IMG/VR virus record: IMGVR_UViG_3300044799_000135
Location: 1-31,867 of that record
Strand: one strand, 5' to 3'
DNA length: 31,867 nucleotides
Source of the DNA: a virus
Translations under genes and position numbers: made by a program
The notes under the pieces: model-generated
The model's database searches: none
Told to the model about the DNA's origin: nothing
The model's input: only the letters and a program-made list of their open reading frames with translations
Part shown: positions 7,685 to 14,697 of the stretch, one piece after another
How the letters are laid out: the number at the start of each line of letters is the position of its first letter
Numbering within the stretch: position 1 is the first letter of the stretch

Positions 7685-8491
7685 GTCAATATCTCCTTGT
7701 AATAGATTGTTTGCTTTGACCGCCGCCTCCGAGCCTGTGCGCTCCGGCGCATTCACTGCGCCCTGTGCGCCGCCAGCGGGAATATTGGCGGTTGCGTTAT
7801 CGTCTTGTTCAGACGGGATAACCGGAAAATCAATTCGTGCCTTTTCGTAAATCGCCTTCATCGCAGGTAGGGCAAGCGCACGCGGGGAGGCGGGGAGAAA
7901 ATTGCCAGCCACTTTGTCCCACAAACTCACGCCCGCTAATGGCCAGACGGCAATGCGCCCTGGCCTGCTCTTGTCGTAGGGGATGAGCTTGCCGCCAATG
8001 TCGAGCCGCGCTAGATGTGCTATCGAGTCGGATGATGCTACAGCCAATCCTTTCTTGGCAGCCTCCCAGACTCGTTTCGCAAATTCGACGGTTTTGTCCA
8101 GCAGCACCCGCAGGTAAATACCATCCTTGCGCTTCTCTACCGATAGAGTTTTGCCGATAATAACGGGGTCTTGCTGGGCCCCAGTCTTGCCCGGCAGGAT
8201 GCCATGATGGTAGGTGATGACCGGACTGGCAAAGGCATCGAGCATGTAATTTGCATTTGCGTCGAATGTCTGTTCGTCGCCGTCCGCGCCGAAGGGTACG
8301 GCGCAGACTTCAAGTTCCCAATCGCCGACGGCCTTGACCGCGTGCTCCGCCGCCGGTTCCTTGTCTTTGTCGCGCCACATCTGCATACACGCGGCGACGG
8401 CTTGATCTTGGTCTTTGCCCTCACTTAGAAATGTAGGGACACAGACTTCCATCCATTCCTTCTCATCATCGTATTCGGCTGGATCGGGCAT
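6215..8491 (-). CDS. Prohead protease - scaffold - major capsid fusion (HK97-like)
   Basis: A single 758-codon frame behind GGAGGTACT. Residues about 8-45 match the small acidic domain often found at the front of phage prohead proteases (DEKEWMEVCVPTFL, then DQAVAACMQMW). Residues about 55-225 form the protease, with probable catalytic His in TYHHG and Ser in VASSDS, the HK97 U35-type layout. Residues about 270-330 are a helical, alanine- and glutamine-rich scaffold-like region. The rest, from about 390, is the HK97-fold capsid (AYWLGTAYARELW, VKKIGARVLYTGEMVED, WKFGYKRQMTIE). Fusion of all three is uncommon but known. A well-placed internal start at 7684 suggests that free scaffold-capsid is also made. 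Confidence 0.88.
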   Translation of the reverse strand: MPDPAEYDDEKEWMEVCVPTFLSEGKDQDQAVAACMQMWRDKDKEPAAEHAVKAVGDWELEVCAVPFGADGDEQTFDANANYMLDAFASPVITYHHGILPGKTGAQQDPVIIGKTLSVEKRKDGIYLRVLLDKTVEFAKRVWEAAKKGLAVASSDSIAHLARLDIGGKLIPYDKSRPGRIAVWPLAGVSLWDKVAGNFLPASPRALALPAMKAIYEKARIDFPVIPSEQDDNATANIPAGGAQGAVNAPERTGSEAAVKANNLLQGDIDMDEKEVKTVVASAVADAMKAQGEANALAQKAETDRQAIIAAEVAKQVDAYKAEAAKGRRLPMGDGAPFVAQFGDTWKYDNLSPGELGLVIDVLNASGKGKPSAAAIKALAIKLVEDKRDFGQPELGPGYSLAAMKAAGIDPAAVKTEGDPLYTGGTTQGAYWLGTAYARELWGVLRAEANIVAKIPSVVIPDGFPAEAFPLEGTDPTWYGVSETSAGDSTLKVPAATVTSSQITTPAQRTLSVKKIGARVLYTGEMVEDALISFVPQLRSQIITSGKEQLEHLIIDGDTTTTALTNINDIGNSSVVTAGTLFLQLDGLRHCALTNNSRAGGALDEDDYLETMWLMDTAGLAGADMAKCAFVIDPNVYKKSLMMASVKTKDVWANATLEDGVLTRLWGYSIFPSWFMHFKSATRKSNSAGKVDQTTVANNAYGAIMAVRWDQWKFGYKRQMTIETTRIANADAWEIVALARLGLQSRSTSASSITYGLTV

Positions 8492-8500
8492 AGTACCTCC

Positions 8501-8546
8501 AAAATAAAAAGCGGGCAGTCTCGGATTGTTCCGATAACTGCCCGCT
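8501..8546 (-). terminator. Intrinsic terminator just before the capsid fusion gene
   Basis: Bases 8510-8519 pair with 8537-8546 (10 pairs), and an inner five-pair stem (8521-8525 with 8530-8534) caps it. On the minus strand it is followed by TTTTTATTTT, a good U-tract. It ends only a few bases before the GGAGG of the capsid gene, so it would stop or reduce readthrough from the portal genes unless antiterminated. A promoter candidate lies immediately upstream. Confidence 0.75.
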
Positions 8547-8598
8547 ATCTCGCTAACATGCGTTCACGCGGGGCGCGTGATTCATTCGATTGTCAAGT

Positions 8599-8629
8599 AT
8601 TATACCACGAATCATACGTGTTCTCTCAA
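8599..8629 (-). promoter_or_regulatory. Extended -10 promoter candidate upstream of capsid terminator
   Basis: On the minus strand TGGTATAAT occupies 8607-8599 (extended -10), with TTGAGA at 8629-8624, a 19-base spacer. The predicted +1 is near 8592. It shares the GTGGTATA core with promoters at 23464-23474 and 26546-26556. It would start capsid transcription ahead of the terminator at 8501-8546. Confidence 0.5.
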
Positions 8630-9091
8630 CCACTCATTAACTTTTGCAACAGCATGCCGAAACGCGTCGCTCGTGTTGTCAATGATATTTTGCGAGATTT
8701 TGCGCCAACCCTGTTTTTGCGAGTGTAACGATTGCGCAGCATCACCAACCAACCATCCGGCATAGACCACATCGTTTGTGATATTGTACCTCGGCGCTTC
8801 GCCGCTGATTTGCCAGGCGTCTCGAAAATATCCGGTGGACGCAGATATGCCAGGGTCTATTGATCCCTCACGGATGCGCGCCATGACGTAACGCCGCTGT
8901 TTGTCTGATTTGAATCCGCCAATCTCCGAGTAAGGAACATGTTTATAGGGTGGGTAGTGCTTCAGTCCATGCGATACATCACCAACCAGATACTCGGCCA
9001 TCGCACGCCCGGCCACTGTCTTGGTACCCAACGGGATAGAACGAAGAAATGCCTGGACGTTCTCAATGCCCTTGACTGCGATTCTTATCAT
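8612..9091 (-). CDS. gp10-like minor structural protein
   Basis: A 159-residue protein beginning MIRIAVKGIENVQAFLRSIP. The start overlaps the upstream stop as ATGA. An N-terminal helix followed by a GRAMAEYLVGDVSHGLKHYPP segment resembles HK97 gp10-type proteins, which help complete the head-tail interface, where a helix is followed by a basic beta domain (here RYNITNDVVYAGWLVGD). The position upstream of the capsid gene is less usual for a gp10 protein, so the call is tentative. It is the last gene before the terminator. Confidence 0.5.
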   Translation of the reverse strand: MIRIAVKGIENVQAFLRSIPLGTKTVAGRAMAEYLVGDVSHGLKHYPPYKHVPYSEIGGFKSDKQRRYVMARIREGSIDPGISASTGYFRDAWQISGEAPRYNITNDVVYAGWLVGDAAQSLHSQKQGWRKISQNIIDNTSDAFRHAVAKVNEWLREHV

Positions 9092-9813
9092 GCACCACCA
9101 CCGGTAAATTGTTCTCCGTCATCTGCTACTAAAATGTGTTGGCAATTAAATCCACCACAATCGTAGTTGCTATTCCCTGGCCCTGGTATCAGTCCATGCG
9201 CAACCCACCATGACGCCCGATGCCGTTGCCCCATGAGTCGGACACATGTCCCGCCTGTGCTTTGACAGATATGGTCAGGCGAACCATCTTTCCCTGTAAA
9301 CGTCAGCATCTTATTTTTAGATGCGCGTAATCTGCCCTCGGCATATACACTGTTTAGCGTAGCAGTATATCCGTCCGCCCGCTCAGTCGCGAACGAAAAG
9401 TAATCGAAATCCTTCTCGTCTTTCAAGTCTTTCATCTGCGCAAATAAAACGTTGACGAATCCATATTCTTGTTCTTGTCTGGCATTCAGCCAATCCAGAG
9501 CATCGGTGTCATCAATTGGCAATTCCCCGCCCCCATCAATCCAACCGGTCTCGAAGCCATCCCCGAACGCGTTCGTGGTCGCCTTCCTAAAATCACCGTT
9601 GGCGTCCTGCCTGCGGCGCACATCGGTAAAATACTCGATGATAGCCTGCGTTATAGAGTCGTGGTACTGTGCACTGATGGCGGTGATGTCGCCGACGGCT
9701 TTGATTGCTGAGGCCAACACGCCCAGGTCAACAAACTGTTCATCGGTTATAAATAGTTTATTGGCATAGCACCAATCAACAGCGTTCCGTAATGCGACTT
9801 TTAGATCATTCAT
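9088..9813 (-). CDS. MuF-like minor head protein
   Basis: A 241-residue protein overlapping both neighbours by four bases. The C-terminal third carries the MuF signature layout: GRLRASKNKMLTFTGKDG, then cysteines in HICQSTGGTCVRLMGQRH, and a CGGFNCQHIL ending that would complete a metal site. In Mu and SPP1 relatives (F, gp7) such proteins bind the portal, enter the capsid in few copies and help DNA delivery. It directly follows the portal gene, as expected. The N-terminal half is helical and not diagnostic. Confidence 0.75.
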   Translation of the reverse strand: MNDLKVALRNAVDWCYANKLFITDEQFVDLGVLASAIKAVGDITAISAQYHDSITQAIIEYFTDVRRRQDANGDFRKATTNAFGDGFETGWIDGGGELPIDDTDALDWLNARQEQEYGFVNVLFAQMKDLKDEKDFDYFSFATERADGYTATLNSVYAEGRLRASKNKMLTFTGKDGSPDHICQSTGGTCVRLMGQRHRASWWVAHGLIPGPGNSNYDCGGFNCQHILVADDGEQFTGGGA

Positions 9814-11372
9814 GCCTTCGCCTTCAGTGCCTCCACGCCCAACCGGATGCCTTCCAGAACATCGGCGGCGGTAGTCTCTGACCGTGTTCCTTTCACGCGC
9901 TCCCGCGCCTGCTCGAACGTCATCTCGCCTTTCTTGACCGCGGCGTGAATGCCCTCGGATAAATCCACCGCGTGCCAGCGCGTAAGTTTCCCGGCCTTCG
10001 CACTTTTTTCTTCCCAGGTATCCAATTCTACTAGCGCCTTGATTTGTTCGGGGGACAACTCGTTAGTCGGAGTCTCTTGGGTCGGGATGGTTTTCTCAAG
10101 TTGTGGCGGGACGGGTGCGGATTGTTCTGGCGGCGACTGCGCGCCAAACGGGCCGGCTGGTTTCAACTGACTGGGGATTAGATCGTCGCGTTCGTCGCCT
10201 AGCGGTTCGTCTTTATAATACTTCTTGCGGATTTCCTCGATTGTGTGCGTCTTGGAATATTCTGTCGTTTCCAATAGTTCCTGCGCCTTATCTGACCAGC
10301 GGATGTCCTCGAATTCGCCGTAAAGATTTTCGCCGTAGGCAGGTAGAATACTATTCGAAATTTTCTCTGCAATTGCCCCAAGTTCGGGATATACCGCGCG
10401 TTCGCGGAACGTTGCCCGGCCCGCCAGCGCGTTGGCCTCGGTCGCAGACACGTCCAGCATGGAGGATAAACCAGGAGCCAGGACGGTGAAAATTTCCTCC
10501 CGATTCGCTGTCATCTCACCCAGAAATTCCATGTCCTTCTGCGACATAGCGTTTTGCAAAAGTTTGACATCGCCAGACCCCGTGCCGCGCAACATCATAA
10601 AATCTTTCTCGACCGCTGCCTTACGAGTATCGGTTTTAATTTTGTCCCACTGGTCATCATTGATCATTTCCGCGAACAGAATGAACGCGGGTGGACGCCC
10701 GCCGGATTCGTTGTAAACTTTATTTGAATATTTCTGCATCCCGAATGTCGCTTGTGCAGTTAGAGCAAGCGACTCGATTGCAGACAACCCGAGAAAACGC
10801 GAGAACGGGTTGAACGAACGAAAATGCACAACCTCCCAGGGCTCCAACGCGATCTCCATTCCGTTGCCAGGATAGTACAAAAAGTTCTTGACATACATTT
10901 GTTTGTCTGGCAGTGGCTTAATCATGTGCGATGGAATGAGCCATAGTTCATCCGGCTCCGCGTTCTCGTTTGTCCGATTCATCCACCAATACGCGTTACC
11001 GGTAAGTTTCTTCATGGCAACCGTGCCGTAAAGGAATTCGTAACGCGAATCAAGATCGTTGGGTCGGCGTATCCGCAGCTCGAATGGATGGTTCTTGATT
11101 TCCTTCGAGTCTTCTCCCTCCAATTTTTCGACCGAGAACGTCGTCAGTGCTGCTTCGCTGGCGACGTGCATTACGGCGGCCAGAACCCAGGACAATCGGC
11201 GGTACAGATCCGCTTGATTGGCGTATACAGATGGATTTGGTAGATTGTATTGTTCTCTGCCTGCCGTTTCAAGCAACCATTGTGGATATTTCGCTTGTGT
11301 CGTCTTTACTGCTTTTTCGATTTGCTGTTGTAATTCCTTGCGTGTGGCAAGTCCAAAGAATTTATTCAACAT
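9810..11372 (-). CDS. Portal protein
   Basis: A 520-residue protein with AAGGAG seven bases before ATG 11372, starting MLNKFFGLATRKELQQQI. Portal features of the HK97/phi-lambda group are visible: YRRLSWVLAAVMHVASEAAL early on, GNAYWWMNR, PWEVVHFRSFNPFSRFLGLS in the wing and stem, then KMTREEI-like NREEIFTVLAPGLSSML. A proline-, glutamine- and serine-rich linker around residues 405-445 leads to a C-terminal helical extension. The portal ring is the DNA gateway for packaging and ejection. The homing endonuclease gene directly upstream overlaps its ribosome binding site region by 11 bases, so the two are translationally linked. Confidence 0.88.
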   Translation of the reverse strand: MLNKFFGLATRKELQQQIEKAVKTTQAKYPQWLLETAGREQYNLPNPSVYANQADLYRRLSWVLAAVMHVASEAALTTFSVEKLEGEDSKEIKNHPFELRIRRPNDLDSRYEFLYGTVAMKKLTGNAYWWMNRTNENAEPDELWLIPSHMIKPLPDKQMYVKNFLYYPGNGMEIALEPWEVVHFRSFNPFSRFLGLSAIESLALTAQATFGMQKYSNKVYNESGGRPPAFILFAEMINDDQWDKIKTDTRKAAVEKDFMMLRGTGSGDVKLLQNAMSQKDMEFLGEMTANREEIFTVLAPGLSSMLDVSATEANALAGRATFRERAVYPELGAIAEKISNSILPAYGENLYGEFEDIRWSDKAQELLETTEYSKTHTIEEIRKKYYKDEPLGDERDDLIPSQLKPAGPFGAQSPPEQSAPVPPQLEKTIPTQETPTNELSPEQIKALVELDTWEEKSAKAGKLTRWHAVDLSEGIHAAVKKGEMTFEQARERVKGTRSETTAADVLEGIRLGVEALKAKA

Positions 11373-11937
11373 TTGATTGCTCCTTGCGTTTCCGCCAAGA
11401 TTCCTTAATAGCAATACTTAATCTTTTGCAAGTTTCGGGACTAACAGGCATACCTTTATTAGCAATGCTAATTTTTTGTTTTGATTCTTCTGAAAAGTGA
11501 TACCCCAGAAGGTTCTTGTTTCCCTTTGATGCCTCGGCTATTTTTCTGCGCGCCTCTTCTGTATGATGATACCCCAAAAGATTTTTATTCCCTTTAGCTG
11601 CCATACTAAGTTTGGCACGATATTCTTCAGATCTTATATATCCTGTCGATCTACCAGCAAAAGGTAATAGATTATATTCGGGATGTAGAATATCCATATA
11701 GTATTGTTCTAGTTTTATCAAATCCTCTTTTGCGCATGCCCTCATAATGTCCAAAACAAAAGCATCTTCTCCATATTTAATAAATGCGTTTTGTAAATAG
11801 TTATTACAATGGCGATTATGGCGGAGGAGAAATAAGTGCATATAATATCGATATTCGATGTTCACACTTGAACCAATATAAAATTTACCGTTTGCAGTAT
11901 TTTTAATTCTGTAAATTCCACAAATGCCGTTTCGCAT
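11362..11937 (-). CDS. Free-standing GIY-YIG homing endonuclease with NUMOD3 repeats
   Basis: A 191-residue protein; ATG 11937 has AAGGA seven bases before it. The GIY-YIG nuclease covers residues 1-95: GIY at 7-9, YIG at 20-22, Arg 30, a glutamate in LEQYYMD (Glu 77) and Asn 89. Residues about 103-175 hold three NUMOD3-type DNA-binding modules, two of them nearly identical (AKGNKNLLGYHHTEEA and SKGNKNLLGYHFSEES). This is the seg/I-TevI-type layout. It sits between the large terminase and portal genes and is AT-richer than both, the mark of a mobile homing endonuclease. It would cut uninfected-type alleles lacking the insertion and spread by repair. Both flanking genes are intact, so it is intergenic, not intron-borne. 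Confidence 0.9.
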   Translation of the reverse strand: MRNGICGIYRIKNTANGKFYIGSSVNIEYRYYMHLFLLRHNRHCNNYLQNAFIKYGEDAFVLDIMRACAKEDLIKLEQYYMDILHPEYNLLPFAGRSTGYIRSEEYRAKLSMAAKGNKNLLGYHHTEEARRKIAEASKGNKNLLGYHFSEESKQKISIANKGMPVSPETCKRLSIAIKESWRKRKEQSNVE

Positions 11938-11950
11938 TTTGCATTCCTTA

Positions 11951-13237
11951 TTATGCCCAGCCGACCAAAGTCTCTGGGCTGTAACGTTTAGCCAATTCTG
12001 TGTCGGCCCAGACTTTTGCATCAAGCCGATTTGGGCTAATTTTATCACCTTGTACCCATTGGCACAACTCGCCTTCGAGCAGTGGAAACTCACCTACCAT
12101 GTGATCTTCTCCGCGCTCGGCCAGCGCGGAAATCGGCTCGGCACGTACGGCTTTGCCGCGCGTAGCATTGACCAATTTTATGTTTACGCTTGGGTCGGTG
12201 TCCTTGATAACCTTCTCGACCATCTCGCCGCCATAGTTCTGTTCGGCAGCCATGACATCAGCCTTGAGCAGATGATACAAGGTACAAGCGGCGTTTGCCC
12301 AGGTATTCGGACTGCCCTGGACACTTGAATCAGCCAGCGTGTAATGGTGACCATCCACATCACCGCCGCGCGCTATCCCGCAGCCAACAATCCCGCACTC
12401 CGCGCCGCTGCTGGACCCGGATGGGTCCACCCCGATAACGATGCGCGCCAGTTCGGGAGCCTGGCGCACGCGATTATCTTCGATGCCATATAGTGTCCGG
12501 CCTGCCACAACCCGCGTCTGCCTATGCCATAACGCGCCAGGAGCCTCGTCAACATCCTCGGCCATGATCTCCTGGCGGATTGCCAAATGGGTCATGTCCT
12601 TTGTGATTTCTTCCAGTGCAACCCCGCTCAGGTACGGGTTATCATGACTGGTAAACGTCAAGGCCAGATAGCGCGGATTGCCTGCCTTCTGTTCGGCCTC
12701 GAATTTCGCGTACATCTTGGCAGCGTGGCGCGGGTCGCGCGCTTTCGACGTACTCCGGCTGTGCAGACTGGGCGGGGTGTAAATAAATATCGCGTCGCCG
12801 TCATTGTCGAGCAACATCGGCGCGCCGACCACGTCCCACGTATCCTCATCCATAAGCTGCCATTCGTCCAGGTTCAATAAGTCCGCGTAGTCACCCCGCA
12901 GAGTATCGGGACTCCAGCACGTTTTCCCACGTATGCGCTGTTCTGTCCCAGGAAGTTCTATCAGATGTTCCGTTTCATTTTTGCGGAACACTCCCGCTTT
13001 TATTGGCTCAGCCAGCGCACGCGTTACCACTGTCCACCATCTGTCCAACTGGTCGGCGGTTGGCACGCCATATAAGACGCGTTTCCCGTCCAAGAATTTT
13101 TGTATGTCATAGATTGCCACGCCCTCAGTCTTGCCGCCGCGCCGCCCAGCACGGATGATTTTCCGCTTGGCTGGATTCTCGATAAAAATCCGCTGCTTTT
13201 CGTGGGGCGTGGGTAAGAAAACCCTGTAATCAGGCAT
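11951..13237 (-). CDS. terL: Terminase large subunit
   Basis: A 428-residue protein with both terminase domains. The ATPase has a Walker A-type AGRRGGKTEG at residues 30-39, a Walker B LLNLDEW at 120-126 and a coupling motif FIYTPP at 151-156. The nuclease (RNase H fold) shows VIGVDPSG with Asp 271, AAEQNYGG with Glu 332 and RLDAKVWADTEL with Asp 406. The protein packages DNA into the prohead through the portal and cuts concatemers. Its start overlaps the upstream gene by 8 bases with no strong ribosome binding site, implying coupling. It is complete, which shows that the neighbouring homing endonuclease has not interrupted it. Confidence 0.95.
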   Translation of the reverse strand: MPDYRVFLPTPHEKQRIFIENPAKRKIIRAGRRGGKTEGVAIYDIQKFLDGKRVLYGVPTADQLDRWWTVVTRALAEPIKAGVFRKNETEHLIELPGTEQRIRGKTCWSPDTLRGDYADLLNLDEWQLMDEDTWDVVGAPMLLDNDGDAIFIYTPPSLHSRSTSKARDPRHAAKMYAKFEAEQKAGNPRYLALTFTSHDNPYLSGVALEEITKDMTHLAIRQEIMAEDVDEAPGALWHRQTRVVAGRTLYGIEDNRVRQAPELARIVIGVDPSGSSSGAECGIVGCGIARGGDVDGHHYTLADSSVQGSPNTWANAACTLYHLLKADVMAAEQNYGGEMVEKVIKDTDPSVNIKLVNATRGKAVRAEPISALAERGEDHMVGEFPLLEGELCQWVQGDKISPNRLDAKVWADTELAKRYSPETLVGWA

Positions 13238-13586
13238 TGGAATTATTCGTTTTTTCTCGATCTGTGTACTCGACCAGCAAACGGATCACACTATCACCCA
13301 AATCTATTTCATCCTTCAACAATCCAGGATACCCACCCTTCAGGATGGTCTGCTTGTCCGCCGGCGCGCGGCTAGAAAACATCGCGGTAAGTAAAGCCTC
13401 GAGGCGAGTAATGTACCGCTTTCGCTTCTTCGCCGCTTTTTCTTGCTCCGATTGCGGCAAAGGTAGTTTCTGCGCGCCGATGGCCTGAATCAGACGACGC
13501 ACCTCAATCGCAGTTGAGGGAACGCCGCGAATATTCCGGCGCGGGTCGTAGCCTTTTTTGAATGGTTTTAGATTCTCATCGTTCAC
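13230..13586 (-). CDS. Terminase small subunit candidate (DUF5681-like)
   Basis: A 118-residue protein beginning MNDENLKPFKKGYDPRRN; the FKKGYDPRRNIRG segment matches the N-terminal pattern of DUF5681 proteins that often take the small terminase place. It continues with a basic helix (KKRKRYITRLEALLTAMF) and ends acidic. It lies immediately upstream of the large terminase and overlaps it by 8 bases. Small terminases recognise packaging sites and stimulate the motor. There is no clear ribosome binding site before ATG 13586; initiation may once have been coupled to a gene that now survives only as the fragment at 13594-13743. Confidence 0.6.
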   Translation of the reverse strand: MNDENLKPFKKGYDPRRNIRGVPSTAIEVRRLIQAIGAQKLPLPQSEQEKAAKKRKRYITRLEALLTAMFSSRAPADKQTILKGGYPGLLKDEIDLGDSVIRLLVEYTDREKTNNSNA

Positions 13587-13593
13587 AGCAAGC

Positions 13594-13743
13594 TCACAGT
13601 TTTTCTATCTCAATGCCAGGGAACGCGGTCGCCATGCGCTCAAGACAAACCGCGACAAATTTCGGCTCAATCTCAATGCCATAAACGCGCCGCCCCTCGT
13701 TCTGGCCTGCTATAAATTGACTTCCGCTCTGCCGCGAATTACA
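13594..13743 (-). pseudogene. Broken C-terminal fragment of a DNA methylase
   Basis: With no start codon, the frame between the TAA of the 70-residue gene and a TGA at 13596-13594 encodes about 49 residues containing GSQFIAGQNEGRR, VYGIEIEPKFVAVCLERM and PGIEIEKL. This is the closing segment of beta-class N4/N6 DNA methylases, where GSGSTLIA, RRC.GIEIDPKYV and RW follow one another. The upstream catalytic part (DPPY) and the target-recognition region are absent. It shares the frame of the 70-residue gene, separated only by TAA. It is most simply a decayed remnant of a phage ParB-methylase or orphan methylase gene. Confidence 0.7.
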
Positions 13744-13956
13744 TTATACTTTATTTATGGGAATACCACGATAACGGCGCAGGGCGGCGGTTTTTCGGTT
13801 GTGCCGCCAAAATTGGACAATCAACTTATCATTGTCAATCCTAAATTGCATTTGGTGAACAAGATTACAATCGCAACAGGCAAAAAATAGACCGTTGATT
13901 TTTGGATCAACAATAATTTCTTGACCCGGCCTTATCTCAGAGAATGATTTTTTCAT
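13744..13956 (-). CDS. Small CCDC-motif protein, 70 aa
   Basis: Starts MKKSFSEIRPGQEIIVDP, with a weak AGAAG before the ATG. The core is FACCDCNLVHQMQF, then FWRHNRKTAALRR. The CCDC.LVH pattern with a following FWR..R.TA..RR tail is a familiar small phage protein type, perhaps metal-binding; its function is not known to me. It overlaps the 35-residue gene before it by 20 bases, and its frame runs directly into the methylase fragment after its stop. Confidence 0.6.
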   Translation of the reverse strand: MKKSFSEIRPGQEIIVDPKINGLFFACCDCNLVHQMQFRIDNDKLIVQFWRHNRKTAALRRYRGIPINKV

Positions 13957-14044
13957 AAACTTCTTTTGGCGGAATCGTACCGCCCTTGCCACCCTTTTCA
14001 ATCGCCTGTGCTACGCCTGTTTTAGGTTCGGGTTCGTCAGTCAT
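13937..14044 (-). CDS. Micro-gene, 35 aa, coupled to IbrB-like gene
   Basis: ATG 14044 overlaps the TGA of the IbrB-like gene as ATGA, with AAAGG just before it. The product starts MTDEPEPKTGVAQAIEKGG. It is too short for family recognition; it is included because coupling, spacing and overlap with the next gene form one continuous series. Confidence 0.45.
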   Translation of the reverse strand: MTDEPEPKTGVAQAIEKGGKGGTIPPKEVYEKIIL

Positions 14045-14697
14045 TTTACCTTTTTTGTTTCATAATCGTGTTTGATTTTTATCTGTTTTCGCGTCATCCA
14101 AGCCCGATTATATTCCCGATCCGCGAACAATTTCGAGAATCCAGTAATGTGTTTTAGACGGAGCAATTCTTCGGGTTCCATCCCCAATTCATTACAGATT
14201 TCCGTATCATCCCATCCGTTGTCCAACATAATAAACACTAGATTTGACATTCCCTGGATAGAATGTTTTCCTCGCGCTCGATTATGCCGAATAGTGGAGG
14301 CCATGCAATTATTAATGGATTTATGGATAACCGTGCATGGTAATAATCCATGATTCCGTTCATAAATATCTTTGTTGACTTTCATCACGTAATAACGATG
14401 AAAACCGTCTACAATAATATATTTCTGTTTTTCGGGGTCATAAATCGTTACGATTGGTTGAGTAAACCCATCATGATCTATAGATTTATAGAGCAAACTC
14501 ATTTCGATCTGCGCGACACTATTTGGGTTGTAATCATTTGCTTCTATTTGGTCAATCGGTATCCAGCGCACAAAATCAACGGGCTGGGCAGTGTTTAAAT
14601 GCAACTCATGAAGAATAGCGCGGATTTCTTCGATGGCCGCCAATTTGTCAGAGGCAGAGTTGACATATTGTTGCACTTGCTGAAATAGATTATCCAT
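14041..14697 (-). CDS. ParB-like protein, IbrB type
   Basis: A 218-residue protein. Residues about 43-150 form a ParB/sulfiredoxin-like domain: VRWIPIDQIEANDYNPN, the core IVDGFHR at 95-101, and TIRHNRARGKH at 135-145. A helical C-terminus with DTEICNELGMEPEELLRL could be a helix-turn-helix. In E. coli IbrB is found next to the PAPS-reductase-like IbrA, and the same pair recurs in many phages. Here the two genes overlap by 8 bases. ParB-family domains can bind or cleave CTP-type nucleotides and can act on DNA, but this subgroup's biochemistry is unsettled. The surrounding operon suggests a role in DNA modification, host takeover or transcription. Confidence 0.75.
   Translation of the reverse strand: MDNLFQQVQQYVNSASDKLAAIEEIRAILHELHLNTAQPVDFVRWIPIDQIEANDYNPNSVAQIEMSLLYKSIDHDGFTQPIVTIYDPEKQKYIIVDGFHRYYVMKVNKDIYERNHGLLPCTVIHKSINNCMASTIRHNRARGKHSIQGMSNLVFIMLDNGWDDTEICNELGMEPEELLRLKHITGFSKLFADREYNRAWMTRKQIKIKHDYETKKVK

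Noticed and set aside
8588-8594. TTGACA-like string on the minus strand downstream of the TATAAT
   Set aside because: It is on the wrong side of the -10 element and no second -10 follows at suitable spacing.
11362-11937. Group I intron carrying the homing endonuclease
   Set aside because: Both terL and portal are complete and separate, so there is no interrupted exon to splice.
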